Below, piece by piece: positions 11,425 through 22,495 of a stretch of DNA of 64,000 bases. Every line of letters starts with the position of its first letter. Position 1 is the first letter of the stretch. The stretch lies in NCBI GenBank assembly GCA_030847615.1, contig JAUMIR010000001.1:66911501-66975500 (forward strand), in the 5' to 3' direction. The DNA comes from Gambelia wislizenii (lineage: Eukaryota; Chordata; Lepidosauria; Squamata; Crotaphytidae). Below the pieces are notes generated by a model, which made no database searches, was not told where the DNA came from, and was given only the letters and a program-made list of their open reading frames with translations. The position numbers and the translations under genes were made by a program.

Positions 11425-12210
11425 AATTTTTAATTTTTAATTATTTATTAAATTTGTACCCTACCTTTCTCCCAAGACAGGACTCAAAGTGGCTTACAAC
11501 AATTGAAAATACAGCTAAAATATTACAATTTACAAAAATTTAAAAAGCATTAAATTAATTTCCACATAATTAAAAACACAACATGAATTAAAAACATAAA
11601 ATCAACAAACATACAAAATTAAAACATTAAAAGCAGCACACCAATTAAAATTCATTCCCAAATGCCTGCCTAAATAAAAACGTCTTCAACTGCTGACGAA
11701 AAGAGAGCAGGGAGTGGGCCAGCCGGACCTCTCATGGAAGGGAGTTCCACAGTCTGGGAGCAGCCAAAGAGAAGGCTCTCTCCCCAGTCCTCACCAACCG
11801 CACCTGCGAAAGTGGTGGGACTGAGAGAAAGCCTTCCCCGGCTGATCTTAACACTCAGACCGGCTTGTATAGGGAGATAGAGTCCTTCAGATAGTCTGGA
11901 CCTAAATCGTTTAGGGCTTTAAAAGTCAAAAACAGCACTTTGAATTCTGCCCGGAAAAGGACTGGTGGCCAATGCAGGAAAATTCTGCCTGGAAAAGGAC
12001 TGGTGTTTCAATTGGGGGGGTGTGTGTGTCACATGATCCTTGTAGCCAGCCCCAGTCAACAGCCTGGCCGCAGCATTTTGGACCTGCTAAAGTTTCCAAA
12101 CAGTTTCCAAAGGCAGCTCCACATAGAGTGTGTTACAGCAGTCCGAATGGGATGTAATCAAGGCATGTGTCACTGTAGGCAGATATGACTTGTCAATCTG
12201 AATTGACATA
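11425..12210 (-). mobile_element. L2-clade LINE 3' portion
   Basis: Minus-strand LINE end: a terminus read as GAGTCCTGTCTTGGGAGAAA, a long A-rich 3' UTR, then coding remains matching the copy at 7413-7848 (GGAGTTCCACAGTCTGGGAG and GGACTGAGAGAAAGCCTTCC on the plus strand). It extends further 5' than the other copies, through TTTAGGGCTTTAAAAGTCAA and CTTTGAATTCTGCCCGGAA. A short duplication (ATTCTGCC[CT]GGAAAAGGACTGG) lies at 11943-12004. Confidence 0.7.
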
Positions 12211-12264
12211 TTTCCTCATCCCAAGTCCTGTCTCCAGGGTTAACACAAGATTTAGGCGGCAGGC

Positions 12265-12705
12265 CCATCAGATTTATTTATTTACAACCATTTATAAAAC
12301 AGGATACTGATTAAAAATTATTTATACAAAAGTTAAAAAACAATTAAATGACAGTTCAGTTAAAAACACAAGGTTAAAAGAATATAATACACAATTAAAA
12401 CATAGCAAAAAAGATAAAACCACTACCTCATTAAATGCTCTTTTTGCCACATAAATGATAAGCCAAAGGCCAGTCTGAATAAAAAAAAAATCTTGTCTGC
12501 TGGCAAAAGGAAAAAAACAGAGAAGGAGCCAACTAAACCACCTGAGTGAGGGAATTCCACAACCTGGGAGCAACCACCAAGAAGGCTGTCTCCTGTGTCC
12601 TCAACAAACATGCCTGTGATGGTGGTGGGACTGAGAGAAAGCCCTCCACAAAGATCTTGAAGCTCAGGCAGGTTCATAAAGGGAGATAAGTCTTCCAGAT
12701 ATTAT
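12265..12705 (-). mobile_element. L2-clade LINE 3' portion, second copy
   Basis: Same family and orientation as the element just before it: (ATTT)n-like edge, A-rich UTR, then GGAATTCCACAACCTGGGAG and GGGACTGAGAGAAAGCCCTC. Two same-strand copies separated by about 55 bases imply independent insertions or a local duplication. Confidence 0.7.
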
Positions 12706-13518
12706 TCTGAGGTATTCTGTGGGTAAAATGGTATATGTGTGTATAGGCAGGCAGGCTTGATTATAGGAACATAAATTCCTGCAAGACAGGAGTGGGGAAA
12801 ACTTGCCTCTCCTCTGCTTGTGGGAATCAGAGATTTGAGGTGGGAGAAGAACGAGAACACTGGAAAGGGGCAGGAAATAAAGGAGGCAACCTATTGGGTA
12901 AGCTTTCTCTTCATCCATGACTCCATCTCAAACAGGCATGGTTCCCTACCCCATCTCTTTAGACTGAGGGACTGAGGGTCCTTTGCCATTTGTCAGCTAG
13001 TCAGGATTCTGTCTGGGGTCCCATTACCACTTTCTGGCCACCTAGGCATCCAATTTTTGATGGTGGTTAAAACCAGACAAGCAGAGTTAGCATGCAACTT
13101 AAACATTCTTGAATCTTGGACTTGCAGGTTGTTTTATAGAGACCAGCAGCTGCAGCAATGAGCTGGCCTGCCGAGACAGACTCCTGTGAACACACAGGGC
13201 CCAATCCATTTTTTGGCCATTTATCGGACCCTGCCCTGTTTTAGCCCCATCTGAGCCCTGTTTTTGCCCCAGGAGTCATGAGGACTGTTTAGGGGCAGAA
13301 AGGGCAAATGCCCTGCATAGTCAGGACTGCAGCACTCTCAGATGGGGGCAAGATGGGGGTAAATTGGAACTTTTCCTTGCCCCAAGAATTTCACTGCAAC
13401 ATTTGCCAAGTCTCTGTTGCAGAAAACGCAAAGTCCATTCCTTCTCTGCTTAGCCAAGCAGTGAGGTTTGTTTCAATATTTGCAGCGAAATGTGGGCTTT
13501 GGGCAAAACTTGAATACC
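12706..13518. other. Intergenic, nothing firm
   Basis: No gene. Around 13195-13350 a segment with CCCTGCCCTGTTTTAGCCCC and related phrases may be a degraded repeat, but no ends could be defined. Confidence 0.4.
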
Positions 13519-13942
13519 TCTGGTAAAAGAATCCTAATAAAAGCTTAAGATTCTTTTCACAGCTTTTATTATAAAGAAAAATAAGAAATAACAAAGTCAA
13601 AACAAAGTACAGAAAGCATTCATCCCTGCTTCTGTATGCTCCAAAGCTTCTTGAAAACTAAACAGAGGGAAAATGGAGTTCTTCGGCGCCTGGTACCAAA
13701 ATCCCTCCCTGCTTTATATATTTTTTAGTTCTCAAGGCACCCAACCCTTTTGAACAAAAACAAAACTTAAATTACTTTCGTTTCTGTACTTCTTACCCTG
13801 AAGGACACAGAACAGAAACCAAAACATCAAGAGACAAATTTACGACTCTCAACTAGACCAGTTGGTGTCTTGTTTGCCTGGTGACTAAAATTACCCAAAG
13901 GGGGGCATAAATTTCTAATCACAACATTTATTTTCCCTGACA
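13519..13942 (-). mobile_element. Candidate solo long terminal repeat
   Basis: On the minus strand the segment starts TGTCAGGG and ends ACCA. It has a TATA-like ATATATAAAGCAGG and, about 150 bases on, an ATAATAAAAGCTG polyadenylation-type signal. That order (TG, TATA, AATAAA, CA) fits an LTR. No primer-binding site, internal retroviral/Gypsy coding sequence or exact target duplication was found, so this is tentative. Confidence 0.35.
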
Positions 13943-13984
13943 GTCTCCTTAACATTTTACCACTTCAGCACTTTGGCGCCACTT

Positions 13985-14150
13985 TTAACTACCACAGCTC
14001 CATCCCATGGAATACTTGGATTTCTACTTTCTTGATGTATTTAGAATTCTCAGCCAGTGAGCTATAGCCTTGCCAAACTATAAATCCCAGGAAAGCCATG
14101 GCAGTTAAACTAGTATCCAGGGACTATAGCTGTGTAGTATGAAAGAGAGG
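13985..14150. mobile_element. Degraded foldback MITE
   Basis: TTTTAACTACCACAGCTCCA at the left opposes GCCATGGCAGTTAAA at the right. Inside is the ATTCTCAGCCAGTGAGC / CCAAACTATAAATCCCAGGA pair seen in the foldbacks at 30351-30546 and 50096-50271. The outer ends are eroded. Confidence 0.55.
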
Positions 14151-14240
14151 CCTAACTTTTGATCTAGCCATTGGTCTGAGAAATGCAGATCAATTCATTT
14201 TATATCACAATCTGCACAGATCAAATTCCGCAAAGATCCT

Positions 14241-14267
14241 TAATATATATATATATATATATATATA
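14241..14267. repeat. (TA)n microsatellite
   Basis: About 13 uninterrupted TA units. Confidence 0.95.
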
Positions 14268-14640
14268 ATTGCAAAAGAATTGGAATTGGCAAAAGAAAGT
14301 AATGGAAGTTATAATAAAGAATGGAAATATTATCATAAATATAGTAAGCAGCTTTGAGTCTAATTTGAGAGTATGGCTGGATATAAATTAAATACATAAA
14401 AATAAATAAGAAAAACACCTTTGCACTTCCTGACCCATCACATGCATCAAGATCAGTAATGCGTGTCCTTCCCTCTCCTTCTTTCTTCTGGAAGAGCATA
14501 TCATCTGGTGGAACTGGCTAAGGGATAGCTATCAAAACCTTCCCAAACTACCCTAAGTCCTGTGCAATAGAAAGATGGGAAAAGAAAGAAGGAAGGAAGG
14601 AAAGAATTACTATCCAAGAATATTTTTCATGCTGTTCTCA
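14268..14640. other. Intergenic with a short AAGG run
   Basis: No gene. A GAAAGAAGGAAGGAAGG run lies at about 14584-14601. Confidence 0.5.
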
Positions 14641-15178
14641 TAATTTTAATGAATGGGGATTTATTTTGTTTATTAAAATATTTCTATCCAACAATCTCAG
14701 AGTGGTGTACAAGTAAAATCAATGCAACCAGGCTAAAACAATTTAAACCAAGATATTTTTAAAGGCTAGATTAAAAACATATTAAATCATTAACAAGTTA
14801 AAACAAGTTTAAAAGATTAAAACAGTTTTAAAGCCCTGTGCTGAGCACTTGAAGCAAATCTTTGAGGCCCCAAAGCTTTAATAAAATAGCCATAATTCAT
14901 TTAGCATCTAAATGTACATGCTCACTAATGTAGCCAGTGTTGGCTTCCAAGGGGAGGGCATTCCACAATTGGGGTGCCATGGCTGAGAAGGCCCTCTCCC
15001 ACATCCTTACACAGTATACTGCCCTCACTGGTGAGAGATGGAGGAGGGCCTCCCAGCAGACCTCAGTCCTCAGGCAGGCACATAGGGAGAGAGCTGCTCA
15101 CTTAGATACTGAGGTCACAAGCTGTTTACTGCTTTAAATGTCACCACAAACATCTTGAATTTGGCAGCTCATCTTCTC
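14641..15178 (-). mobile_element. L2-clade LINE 3' portion
   Basis: The A-rich 3' UTR (plus strand: AGAGTGGTGTACAAGTAAAA) is followed by GGGCATTCCACAATTGGGGT, GCTGAGAAGGCCCTCTCC and TTGAATTTGGCAGC. This is the same order as in the copies at 7413-7848 and 11425-12210, though the wording differs enough to suggest a separate subfamily. Confidence 0.6.
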
Positions 15179-15676
15179 TTAGGTAAGGTCTTTTTATTCT
15201 GTTTGTAATCATATTATATTACTGATGCTTATTCTTCACATAAGACATGAACATAAGATTATAATAATATTTAAAAGCCATGAAGGAAAAGAGAAGAGAA
15301 AGTGTGGGGACAGAGATACATATGGTAACAAACTATACAATTATTCCCATATTCCATGTCTTCCTCCACAGAAAAGACATTCTAAAATATCCAGCAATAA
15401 AGGATCCAAGAGTTGTGTTCATTTGGATACTTTATTAAGTGATCAAGCCAGTACAGATGGTAATGCCAGGCCTGTTTGCCCTCCTTAGCTTTCTCTCGCT
15501 GGCTGCCATTTGGTGTATCTGGAGGAGCCTGAACTTTGGTTCCAAAGTGCAGCCATTGCTGCACCATGGCATGGGGACCATAGTATATGGGGGGGAGGCT
15601 TAACTCTTGCCTCTTAGCACCAGGCCTTTTTAGCACTGGTTTAGGAAAGAAAAGTGCCCAAGAGCCAGTCACACTT
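15179..15676. other. Intergenic, no supported gene
   Basis: A 141-codon minus frame over 15382-15807 has no domain and overlaps the transposon starting at 15677. It is taken as chance. Confidence 0.45.
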
Positions 15677-15938
15677 CGGGCACATCTACATGGTGGCAGC
15701 AGTGGCACTGAGGAGGATGAGCCAGCAGGCCTATGCAGTGGGTGTATAGACTTGCGGACAGCTGGGTCACTCCAGATCCAACCCAAGCCAACTGTCCACA
15801 TGTCCAAAACAGCAACTTGCAGCTTCTGTTAAACTGGATTAATGGCTAAAAGGAGAGGATCTGCACTTGCATTGTGTGGACAAATCACACTTGATCCAGG
15901 GTGAGTATGCATTTTATCCTTAGTGTAGACAAGCCCTT
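15677..15938. mobile_element. hAT-like MITE, GGGCTTRTCTACA-type, short copy
   Basis: Left end TCGGGCACATCTACATGG; right end, reverse-complemented, TAAGGGCTTGTCTACACTAA. The same ends flank the longer relatives at 29822-30336 and 37296-37813. At ~260 bp it is an internally deleted form. Confidence 0.5.
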
Positions 15939-16464
15939 AGTATGGCCCCAAATCTTGAGGAAATATTAGGTAATTATTTCCCCTCTCTTGTTCAAGTATT
16001 TTTGCAGACTGGAGTCTCTAGGAAATATATTTTATAGGGGCTCATTTCAATCAATTTGCCCTTGGCCTACAGAGGCTTGTCAGCAACTCTCCGGGTTGTA
16101 GATCATTGTCATGTTTTACACTCACCATTTTCCTAACCACCCAGACATTTAGGGACACACTTTTACGGGATCAATTCTTCTCTGAGAAAAGGAAAGCATT
16201 CCTGGGTTTTAGGGGGTTTGATATTAGTTTCTCATATGTGCTTGCAAATATACAAGTTTAACATGTAGCGAACATAAAGTCAACTGAACTGACAGTGCTA
16301 GCCTGCAATGTAGGATTAGTTTTCCCTAAAGAAAACACCATACCCCTCAAGCCCCCCAGCAGTCCATCTTGATGGTCAATCATGTAACACAGAACTTTAG
16401 CTTAGATTCCACACTTTTTCTTTAGCTTCCATCCATATAAGTGCAGTGCATTTTGTATATATTA
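15939..16464. other. Intergenic, nothing recognised
   Basis: No coding or repeat signal could be supported. Confidence 0.45.
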
Positions 16465-16605
16465 GCCAGCATGGCATAGTGGTTTGAGTGTTGGACTATA
16501 ACTCAGAGACCAGGGTTTGAATCCATAGAAACCCACTGGGTGACCTTGGACAATTCATGCTCTCTCAGCCTCCAAACAAACCTTGCCAAGAAAATCCTGG
16601 GGAAA
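16465..16605 (+). mobile_element. tRNA-derived SINE, 5' part
   Basis: Starts GCCAGCATGGCATAGTGGTT (A-box-like), then GACCAGGGTTTGAATCC (B-box-like), CCCACTGGGTGACCTTGGAC and CTCTCAGCCTC, and ends CTTGCCAAGAAAATCC. The SINE 3' tail is absent here. A detached tail of the same family lies at 16975-17030. Confidence 0.8.
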
Positions 16606-16974
16606 AAATATATTCACGGGTAACTATGTTGGCCATGCAACAAAATACAAAATACATAAGCAGAAATATCTTGGCGGGGCGGGGGGGGGGGAGGAATTCC
16701 AAAGTGTAAAATAATTATGCAGGCTTTTGAAGCTTCACTGGCAAATATGTTAAAAATCATACAGGTGAAAAATGCTGATAATGTTAGAGTCATAGGTCTA
16801 CATTCTGTCTGAAATGTTGTAAATTAAGATAGTACTGAGGGATTTCACTGAAGGCAGAGGACACTCCCCTTATTGGCCATGTGAGGACTAGGGACAAAGA
16901 GCAATAAAAGACAGGTAATAAAATTTCAACTCCATTAGCATGAGAGAAGTAACTTCTCTTGAGATCCGGCTGTC

Positions 16975-17030
16975 CCTGTGATAGGTCCACCTTAGGGACA
17001 CCATAAGTTGGAATCATACAGTAGCAACAA
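16975..17030 (+). mobile_element. Detached SINE 3' tail
   Basis: GATAGGTCCACCTTAGGGAC, then CCATAAGTTGGAATCATACA, then an AGCAACAACAAAAGC tail. It may be the end of the SINE at 16465-16605, separated by about 370 bases of inserted sequence that includes a G-run at 16680. Confidence 0.6.
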
Positions 17031-17049
17031 CAAAAGCAGTAGTACTCAA

Positions 17050-17400
17050 AAATCATCAATGCCTATTTAAGAACCCATACAGAAGAGCCTTCTTAGCAGC
17101 TGCTCCCAGGTTCCCAAAGAGGCCAGACTGCCTCCCTTCATGATGTCCTTCTAGTGGCAGGTGAAGACTTATTTATTTCAACAGGCCTGTGACAACTGGC
17201 TGTTTATGGGGACAAGATTTACTGCATATTTGTTGCTTTTTAATGGACATGCTTTTAAATTGCTTCCAGTTCTGTTGATAATTTAAGTATATAATTTAAC
17301 TTTTGTATGTTTTCAGCAGTGCAAACTTTTGTCTTTATCAGTTTTAATTTTTGTAAGCCACTTTGCACCCACAAGTTTGGGAAAGGAAGATTTAAACAAA
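17050..17400 (+). mobile_element. LINE (L2/CR1 group) 3' end
   Basis: Ends with the typical terminus TTTTTGTAAGCCACTTTGCA ... GGGAAAGGAAGATTTAAACA. It is preceded by GACTTATTTATTTCAACAGGCCT, matching the coding-to-UTR boundary of the L2-clade copy at 52397-52862. Plus strand, 5' truncated. Confidence 0.65.
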
Positions 17401-19654
17401 TTATTGTTGTTGTTTTTTATTATTATACTGTACTGCCAAGGAATTATTTATAATAATGAAATGAAAAATTAGAACAGATGTGAGAAACTTCTGGTCCTCC
17501 AGATATTGATATCCTACTGGTAATGCTGACTGAGGCTGACGGGATTTGGAGTCTGACAACATCTGGAAGGCTGCAGGGTCCACAGGGAAAGGTATGTCAC
17601 CTCATTTCAAGAAGTTTGTAAGCTGCAGGATATATTTCTTGTCAGCTTTGATTTGGATTCTTTCAAGATGCAAGGAATAGCAGAGGGCCACTTGAGTCAA
17701 AAGTGGGAAGTGGCACAGAGAGTGCCTGTGCTACCTTTGAACTCAGCGTGATGCAATGAAAGCAGCCAGAGGGTTTCTCCGGAGACACCAAAGCCATGAG
17801 TGTGACAGTGACTCATCACTCCTGGCTGACTGTGTCCCTGCTGTTAGATAGGAGATGAGAAGACAATGGCGGAGGGACAAGGGGAAGCCAGTTACTGCAC
17901 TTTATGACACTGGAGGATATAACAATGGCACTGGAGAAATGTCCCATGCATATGCTTTCCTTAACATATGAAACTCACAGAATTGATCCACAGAAATACT
18001 GCTGTTATCTTAAATATTGTTAGTGTGCAGGGCAAAGAAAGAAAGTAATTTTTAAATAAAGCAAGCCATGGATGTTCCACAGGGTATTTCTTTTTGGTCA
18101 CTGCAGCATAATCTCCAAAGACGTCCCCCCCCCCCAGGGGTGGGGATTGCAATGGATCAAATTAGATCAATCTCAGGGAATTCTATACTTACAAAACAAC
18201 GTTCTTGCTTAAAATGTAGAGGTATGTACCATGGTTTCGCAAATATGCTTACATGATTGGCTACTATGAGATAAATACAATTCACAGTGATGTCTCCTGA
18301 CCTTTTTCAGTATTTTTCAGATTAGCAGAGATTACATTATGCCCAGAGGCATAGCTACCCCATTAGTTTTTACTTTCTTACAACAACTCTTATGATAGTA
18401 TTTTCTTCCAGCCACGCGGAACAAAATATATTGTTAAATATAGATCATATATGCATGTGTATAATAGTACTAACATAGATAATACTGACAAGAATACTGA
18501 TGGATTTTTGGTGTCAAGAGGGATTTGGGTGCAGTAAATACAACAGTTCTGCACACGAGGGAATTTACCAGGTTATGCGAATATATTTTAAATGTCATTT
18601 GTTTTCTCTATATAAAATCCAGTGTGTGCAACCTAGTGTTTCTTGCACATGTAAACCCTGATTAGCCACAATTTATCCAAACATATTTTCATCTGTCCTG
18701 TGTAGTTTCCTCTATACATCATGCTGACAGCTGCTCATCTGAATGATTCATCTCTGTTCTCCCATAGATAACATAAATGAAAATGTGATGAGGTTATATA
18801 CCTAGATCACAGGTGTCAGGGGATCTGAGGATGTCAGTCTGAAACTGAGACCTACACTTGTAAGTCACTCAGAGGAAGAAACCTGCTTCGATTCAGGTAT
18901 AGACTTAAGCATTGCTCTTTTCTTGCCTGGAAGGAACAGAACAAATCCTTCAGTCTTTCATACTCAGGGCCCCAATGCCTGATGACATGAACTTTAGCCT
19001 GGAGAATGGCCATTGTGCACTTGATTCCACTGCCATCCTGTTGGTCTGCCTCTGTTCTGAAACAAAGTTTTCCTTTACCTTGAGTGGTTATTTAGTGGCC
19101 AATTTTCCAGAGAAAGCACTGTTGCTCCACCAACAGATAGAACATACTATGGAGTAGGAAACATTGGAAGAACAGTGAGCATGGCAATATGGAAAGGGGT
19201 CAGGAAACAGGCCAGTAAAATAAAATAAAATCCAAAAAATTATCAGTCCCCTGCACCACAAAACCCCCCTCAAACAATCTGGAATTAGCTGTAGATAAAA
19301 ATTTCTGGTATGTTATCAAAACAGAGATCTGAAATAAAGCTAGAGATCTGAAATTCTACAGCTAAATTCCAAAAACAAGTAAATTTGCTCTTGGCTGGAG
19401 CCAACCCAGTTGAATTTTCTTTCAAAGAAGGATACCTGGGAAACATCCAGGTCTGTCTAGATCATGGATGAGAATCATGTTGCCACCCTCCACACATTTT
19501 GAACTAGAAGTACCAGCAGCCATAGCCAGCATGGTGAATGGTGAGAATGGTAGGAGTTTCCCTGGAAAGCCACACGATTCCTATCCTTGTTCTAGATCCA
19601 AATATAGATACAGAAAGATCTCACTCTCACTCTGTCTGTCTCTGTCCTGTGTTT
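17401..19654. other. Intergenic, no gene seen
   Basis: Contains a dispersed-repeat snippet at about 17485-17580 (CTGACAACATCTGGAAGG, recurring near 54095), a C-run at about 18127 and AT-rich sequence. No exon, RNA gene or complete transposon was supported. Confidence 0.45.
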
Positions 19655-19960
19655 TCAATTATAATAATAATAATAATAATAAAATTTATTTTATCCCGCC
19701 CCTCTACAAAATGCAATCAGGGCGGCTTACAACATTTAAAATAGATATATATAAAACCCTCCATCCCACCCAGCCCTTAAAATACAATTAAATAATTAAA
19801 CATGTAAAAATACTTAATAAATACTAAAACACACACACACACACACAATAAAATAACTGGAATAGGGATTGGACCAATAAGATTTTTTTTCTTCTGATGG
19901 CTGGGTATCTATTCAGGAAAGGCCTGCCAGAAGAGATCCATCTTAAGAGCTTTTTAAAAG
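19655..19960 (-). mobile_element. LINE 3' end with (ATA)n and (AC)n runs
   Basis: After an (AAT)n run at about 19661-19681, the plus strand reads TTTATTTTATCCCGCCCCTC and CAGGGCGGCTTACAACATTT, the reverse complement of an L2-clade LINE terminus. It then continues to AGGAAAGGCCTGCCAGAAGAG, the reverse complement of the C-terminal coding end seen at 52640-52665. An (AC)n run is at about 19829-19848. Confidence 0.7.
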
Positions 19961-21050
19961 CTATTTAAGGTGTTAATGTGTTGTAAGCCACCTTGGTGGA
20001 TGACATTGGACCAAAGGATGGATTTGTTACACAAAACCCTTGTGTCCATGGAAGAACCACACATGAACTAATTTTAGATTGGGGAATTAATAGCAACTCA
20101 AATGGCAAAGCCAGAGGCTGTGTAACTTTGCAGAATTTTGTGCCCTATGTATACGGGTGGGCAGGAAGAACACAGAGCTAGAAGTCCAAAACAACTGATA
20201 AAACTTTATTAAACTGAATCAAAAGCATTCACACATCACACCTATTCATTTATCAAACAAACAAGACTATTAGAGTATGCCAGAAAATAGAAAAAGGATT
20301 AGGCTAAGGCTTTTGGGGAAATACTGCACCTGATCCTGGAGCTAGGTCCTCCTCGTGAGGAGCAGAATTACTCTTGAGCAGCAGCAAACAGTTGTGATGG
20401 AAAGGGGAGAGAAACTTGGAAGGGAAGGAGCCAGGATAAGAGCACCTGCCTTGGCTTGGAAGCTGGCCAGGTGTCCAGGAGGTGTTAGCAAGAGTCAAGA
20501 TTTGAGAAGGGAGCAAGGTTCAGGGAGGGGAGAGGTAGAGAGGGGGTGGAGTGATGTGGATTCAGGAGGAATGCAGAGCCAAACCCAAAGAACTGATTTT
20601 TCCAGGGTTTTTTAAATAGGAAAATACCTCTTTGAAGGTGCAATTCAAATAAAAGGAACATTTGTCTTCATTTTATTTCCAATGACATGAACAAAGGAAT
20701 TCTGGACTAGCATGAACTGCAAAATATGGGTAATCTGGAGACTGATAGGCAACTCTGCTTTGTCCTGTGGATGTGTGGGTGACAGCATGATTTGCAAAGC
20801 AATGGATCTACCAACTGTACCAATGGATGTCTGTCTGCCTTTCTTGGGCATGAAGAAGGAAGAACTTTCTTCATTTCAAAGGAGATGCTGGTTGTCTGTG
20901 TTGAGGTGTGAATGTTGGATAATTTGGGGGGTCTCTCTCTGAGGCATGATACATGCTACCCTTAGCATGACTCCTTCCCGTCAGCCCATGGAAGGTCCAT
21001 GTTAGGCCAAATTGATATTAAACACTGTTACCAATCAAAATGTGCACCAA
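19961..21050. other. Intergenic, no gene seen
   Basis: On the minus strand a TTTAATAAAGTTTTATC signal at about 20198-20214 could be a polyadenylation site of an old LTR, but no other LTR landmarks were confirmed. Confidence 0.4.
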
Positions 21051-21940
21051 GGAGATTATCACATGCCCTTAATATGGTGTTACACAAATGCCAGGAGATC
21101 GCCAAAGGGCCAACTTTTCAGATGATGTTGTCCTCGTCCCATGCTGGTTCCCTGCTGCCCCTGTTTCTTCTTATTCATGGCTCAAGCCATGAATAGATCG
21201 TCCATTCCATTCCTGTCATGGAATGACGATTGAGTGAAAAGGAGCCCCATTATGCTGGCACGATGCCAGTGTTAGTGGGAGGTCCGTGCACATTTCCAGG
21301 TGCAATCGAGACAAGGAGGTAAGTGACACCCTTTTTTTCCCCTACCCAGGTTACTTGTACTTTTTAAACTGTGTTTTTATGCTTGCTGTCACTTTTTGAT
21401 CTTTATTTCCCTTTTTATTTTTGAATTTCCTGCACTCTAATTCTCTCGCGAGAATGGCCAGGAACTCAAACCAGGAAGTGAATGGGGCTCTGCTCGAGCT
21501 CTATTCACTCCTGGGCTGCCAAGGGGAGGGGGCAGTCACACGAAAAGGTAGGTCTGAAATGGAGGGTTATCATGCTGGGATTTTTATTTTATTTTTATTT
21601 ATTTATTTTTATTTAGTTATTTATACCCCGCTCTTCAGCCACAAGGCTATCAGAGCAGCTTACAAATTGTTTTAAGCAATAGCTATTTACACATCTACAC
21701 TGCATTAAACAGTTTCCAATGTGTGTTAGCTAATTGCCCCCACAAGCTGGGTACTCAATTTACTGACCTACGAAAGGATGGAAGGCTGAGTGAACCTTGG
21801 AGCTGGCTGGACTCGAACTTGCAACGTGGTGGCTTGCAGTACTGGCATTTAACCACTGCACCACCAGGGCACAGGAGAGGGGGCTGGGATATAATATAGT
21901 GAGATAGGGACACTTTTTTGGTCCTCAGCTGATAATCTCC
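21051..21940 (+). mobile_element. Nonautonomous TIR DNA transposon (GGAGATTATCACATG-type group), copy D
   Basis: Left end GGAGATTATCACATGC; right end, reverse-complemented, GGGAGATTATCAGCTGAGG. Shares AAGTGACACCCTTT and GAATGGCCAGG blocks, in order, with copy B at 7851-8471. A SINE (21578-21876) has split it. Without that insert the element is about 600 bp, like copies A-C. Confidence 0.65.
21578..21876 (-). mobile_element. tRNA-derived SINE with LINE-like tail
   Basis: Minus strand: GTGCCCTGGTGGTGCAGTGG (A box), TTGCAAGTTCGAGTCCAGCC (B box), a body with AGCCTTCCATCCTTTCGTAG, and a tail GCTGAAGAGCGGGGTATAAA ending in an A/T-rich run. This family differs from the CATGGTGTA-type SINE. Its tail resembles the LINE ends in this window, which fits mobilisation by that LINE machinery. 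Confidence 0.8.
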
Positions 21941-22154
21941 CAAGTCAGAGAGAATGCTGAGTGTTTCAGTAACAGATGCTGGAGTGTTACAATAGGAATT
22001 TCAAAATGAATATACAATTGGGTAGGTGTGTACAATATTTATCACTAGACTTTCAAGAACTCATAAAGTGCTTCCCCCAAACTTCCCAGCCTCTCTTCAT
22101 CTTCAAGTCTTCTGTTGATACTCTTTGTAAGCCTGAAGCTCACAGCTTGCTTGC

Positions 22155-22255
22155 TAGCTAGCTTATTTATTTTAGACATTATTTTGTGCCGTCCTTCAAT
22201 AAAAATTCCCAGGGTGGTTTACATAAAAGAAACAAAACCCAATGAAAATAAAAAC
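22155..22255 (-). mobile_element. Short LINE 3' end
   Basis: Plus strand reads TTATTTATTTTAGACATTAT, CCCAGGGTGGTTTACATAAA and an A-rich segment: the reverse complement of a LINE terminus and its UTR. Only the last ~100 bases remain. Confidence 0.55.
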
Positions 22256-22376
22256 AGTGTGTAGTACTCATCAGTCATGGCTTTCCCTCCCCCCACACAC
22301 ACATTTTCTGAGGCCAATTTGCATAGAAACCTTCCCAACCAGGCAATTTTGCAAGTGCCAAAGAAAATCTAGAGCT

Positions 22377-22495
22377 GGCATAGTGTAGTGATTTGAGCAT
22401 TGGGCTAGGACTCCAAGAGATGAGGGTATGAATCCCTGCTCAGCCATAGAAATCCACTGGGTGACATTGGGCAAGTCACAATCTCTCAGAAAATA
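22377..22495 (+). mobile_element. tRNA-derived SINE, 5' part
   Basis: GGCATAGTGTAGTGATTTGA, GAGGGTATGAATCCCTGCTC, CCACTGGGTGACATTGGGCA and CACAATCTCTCAG follow the CATGGTGTA-type SINE order. The 3' half is missing. Confidence 0.75.

Noticed and set aside
15382..15807. 141-codon minus-strand open frame
   Set aside because: No domain and overlaps a hAT-like MITE.
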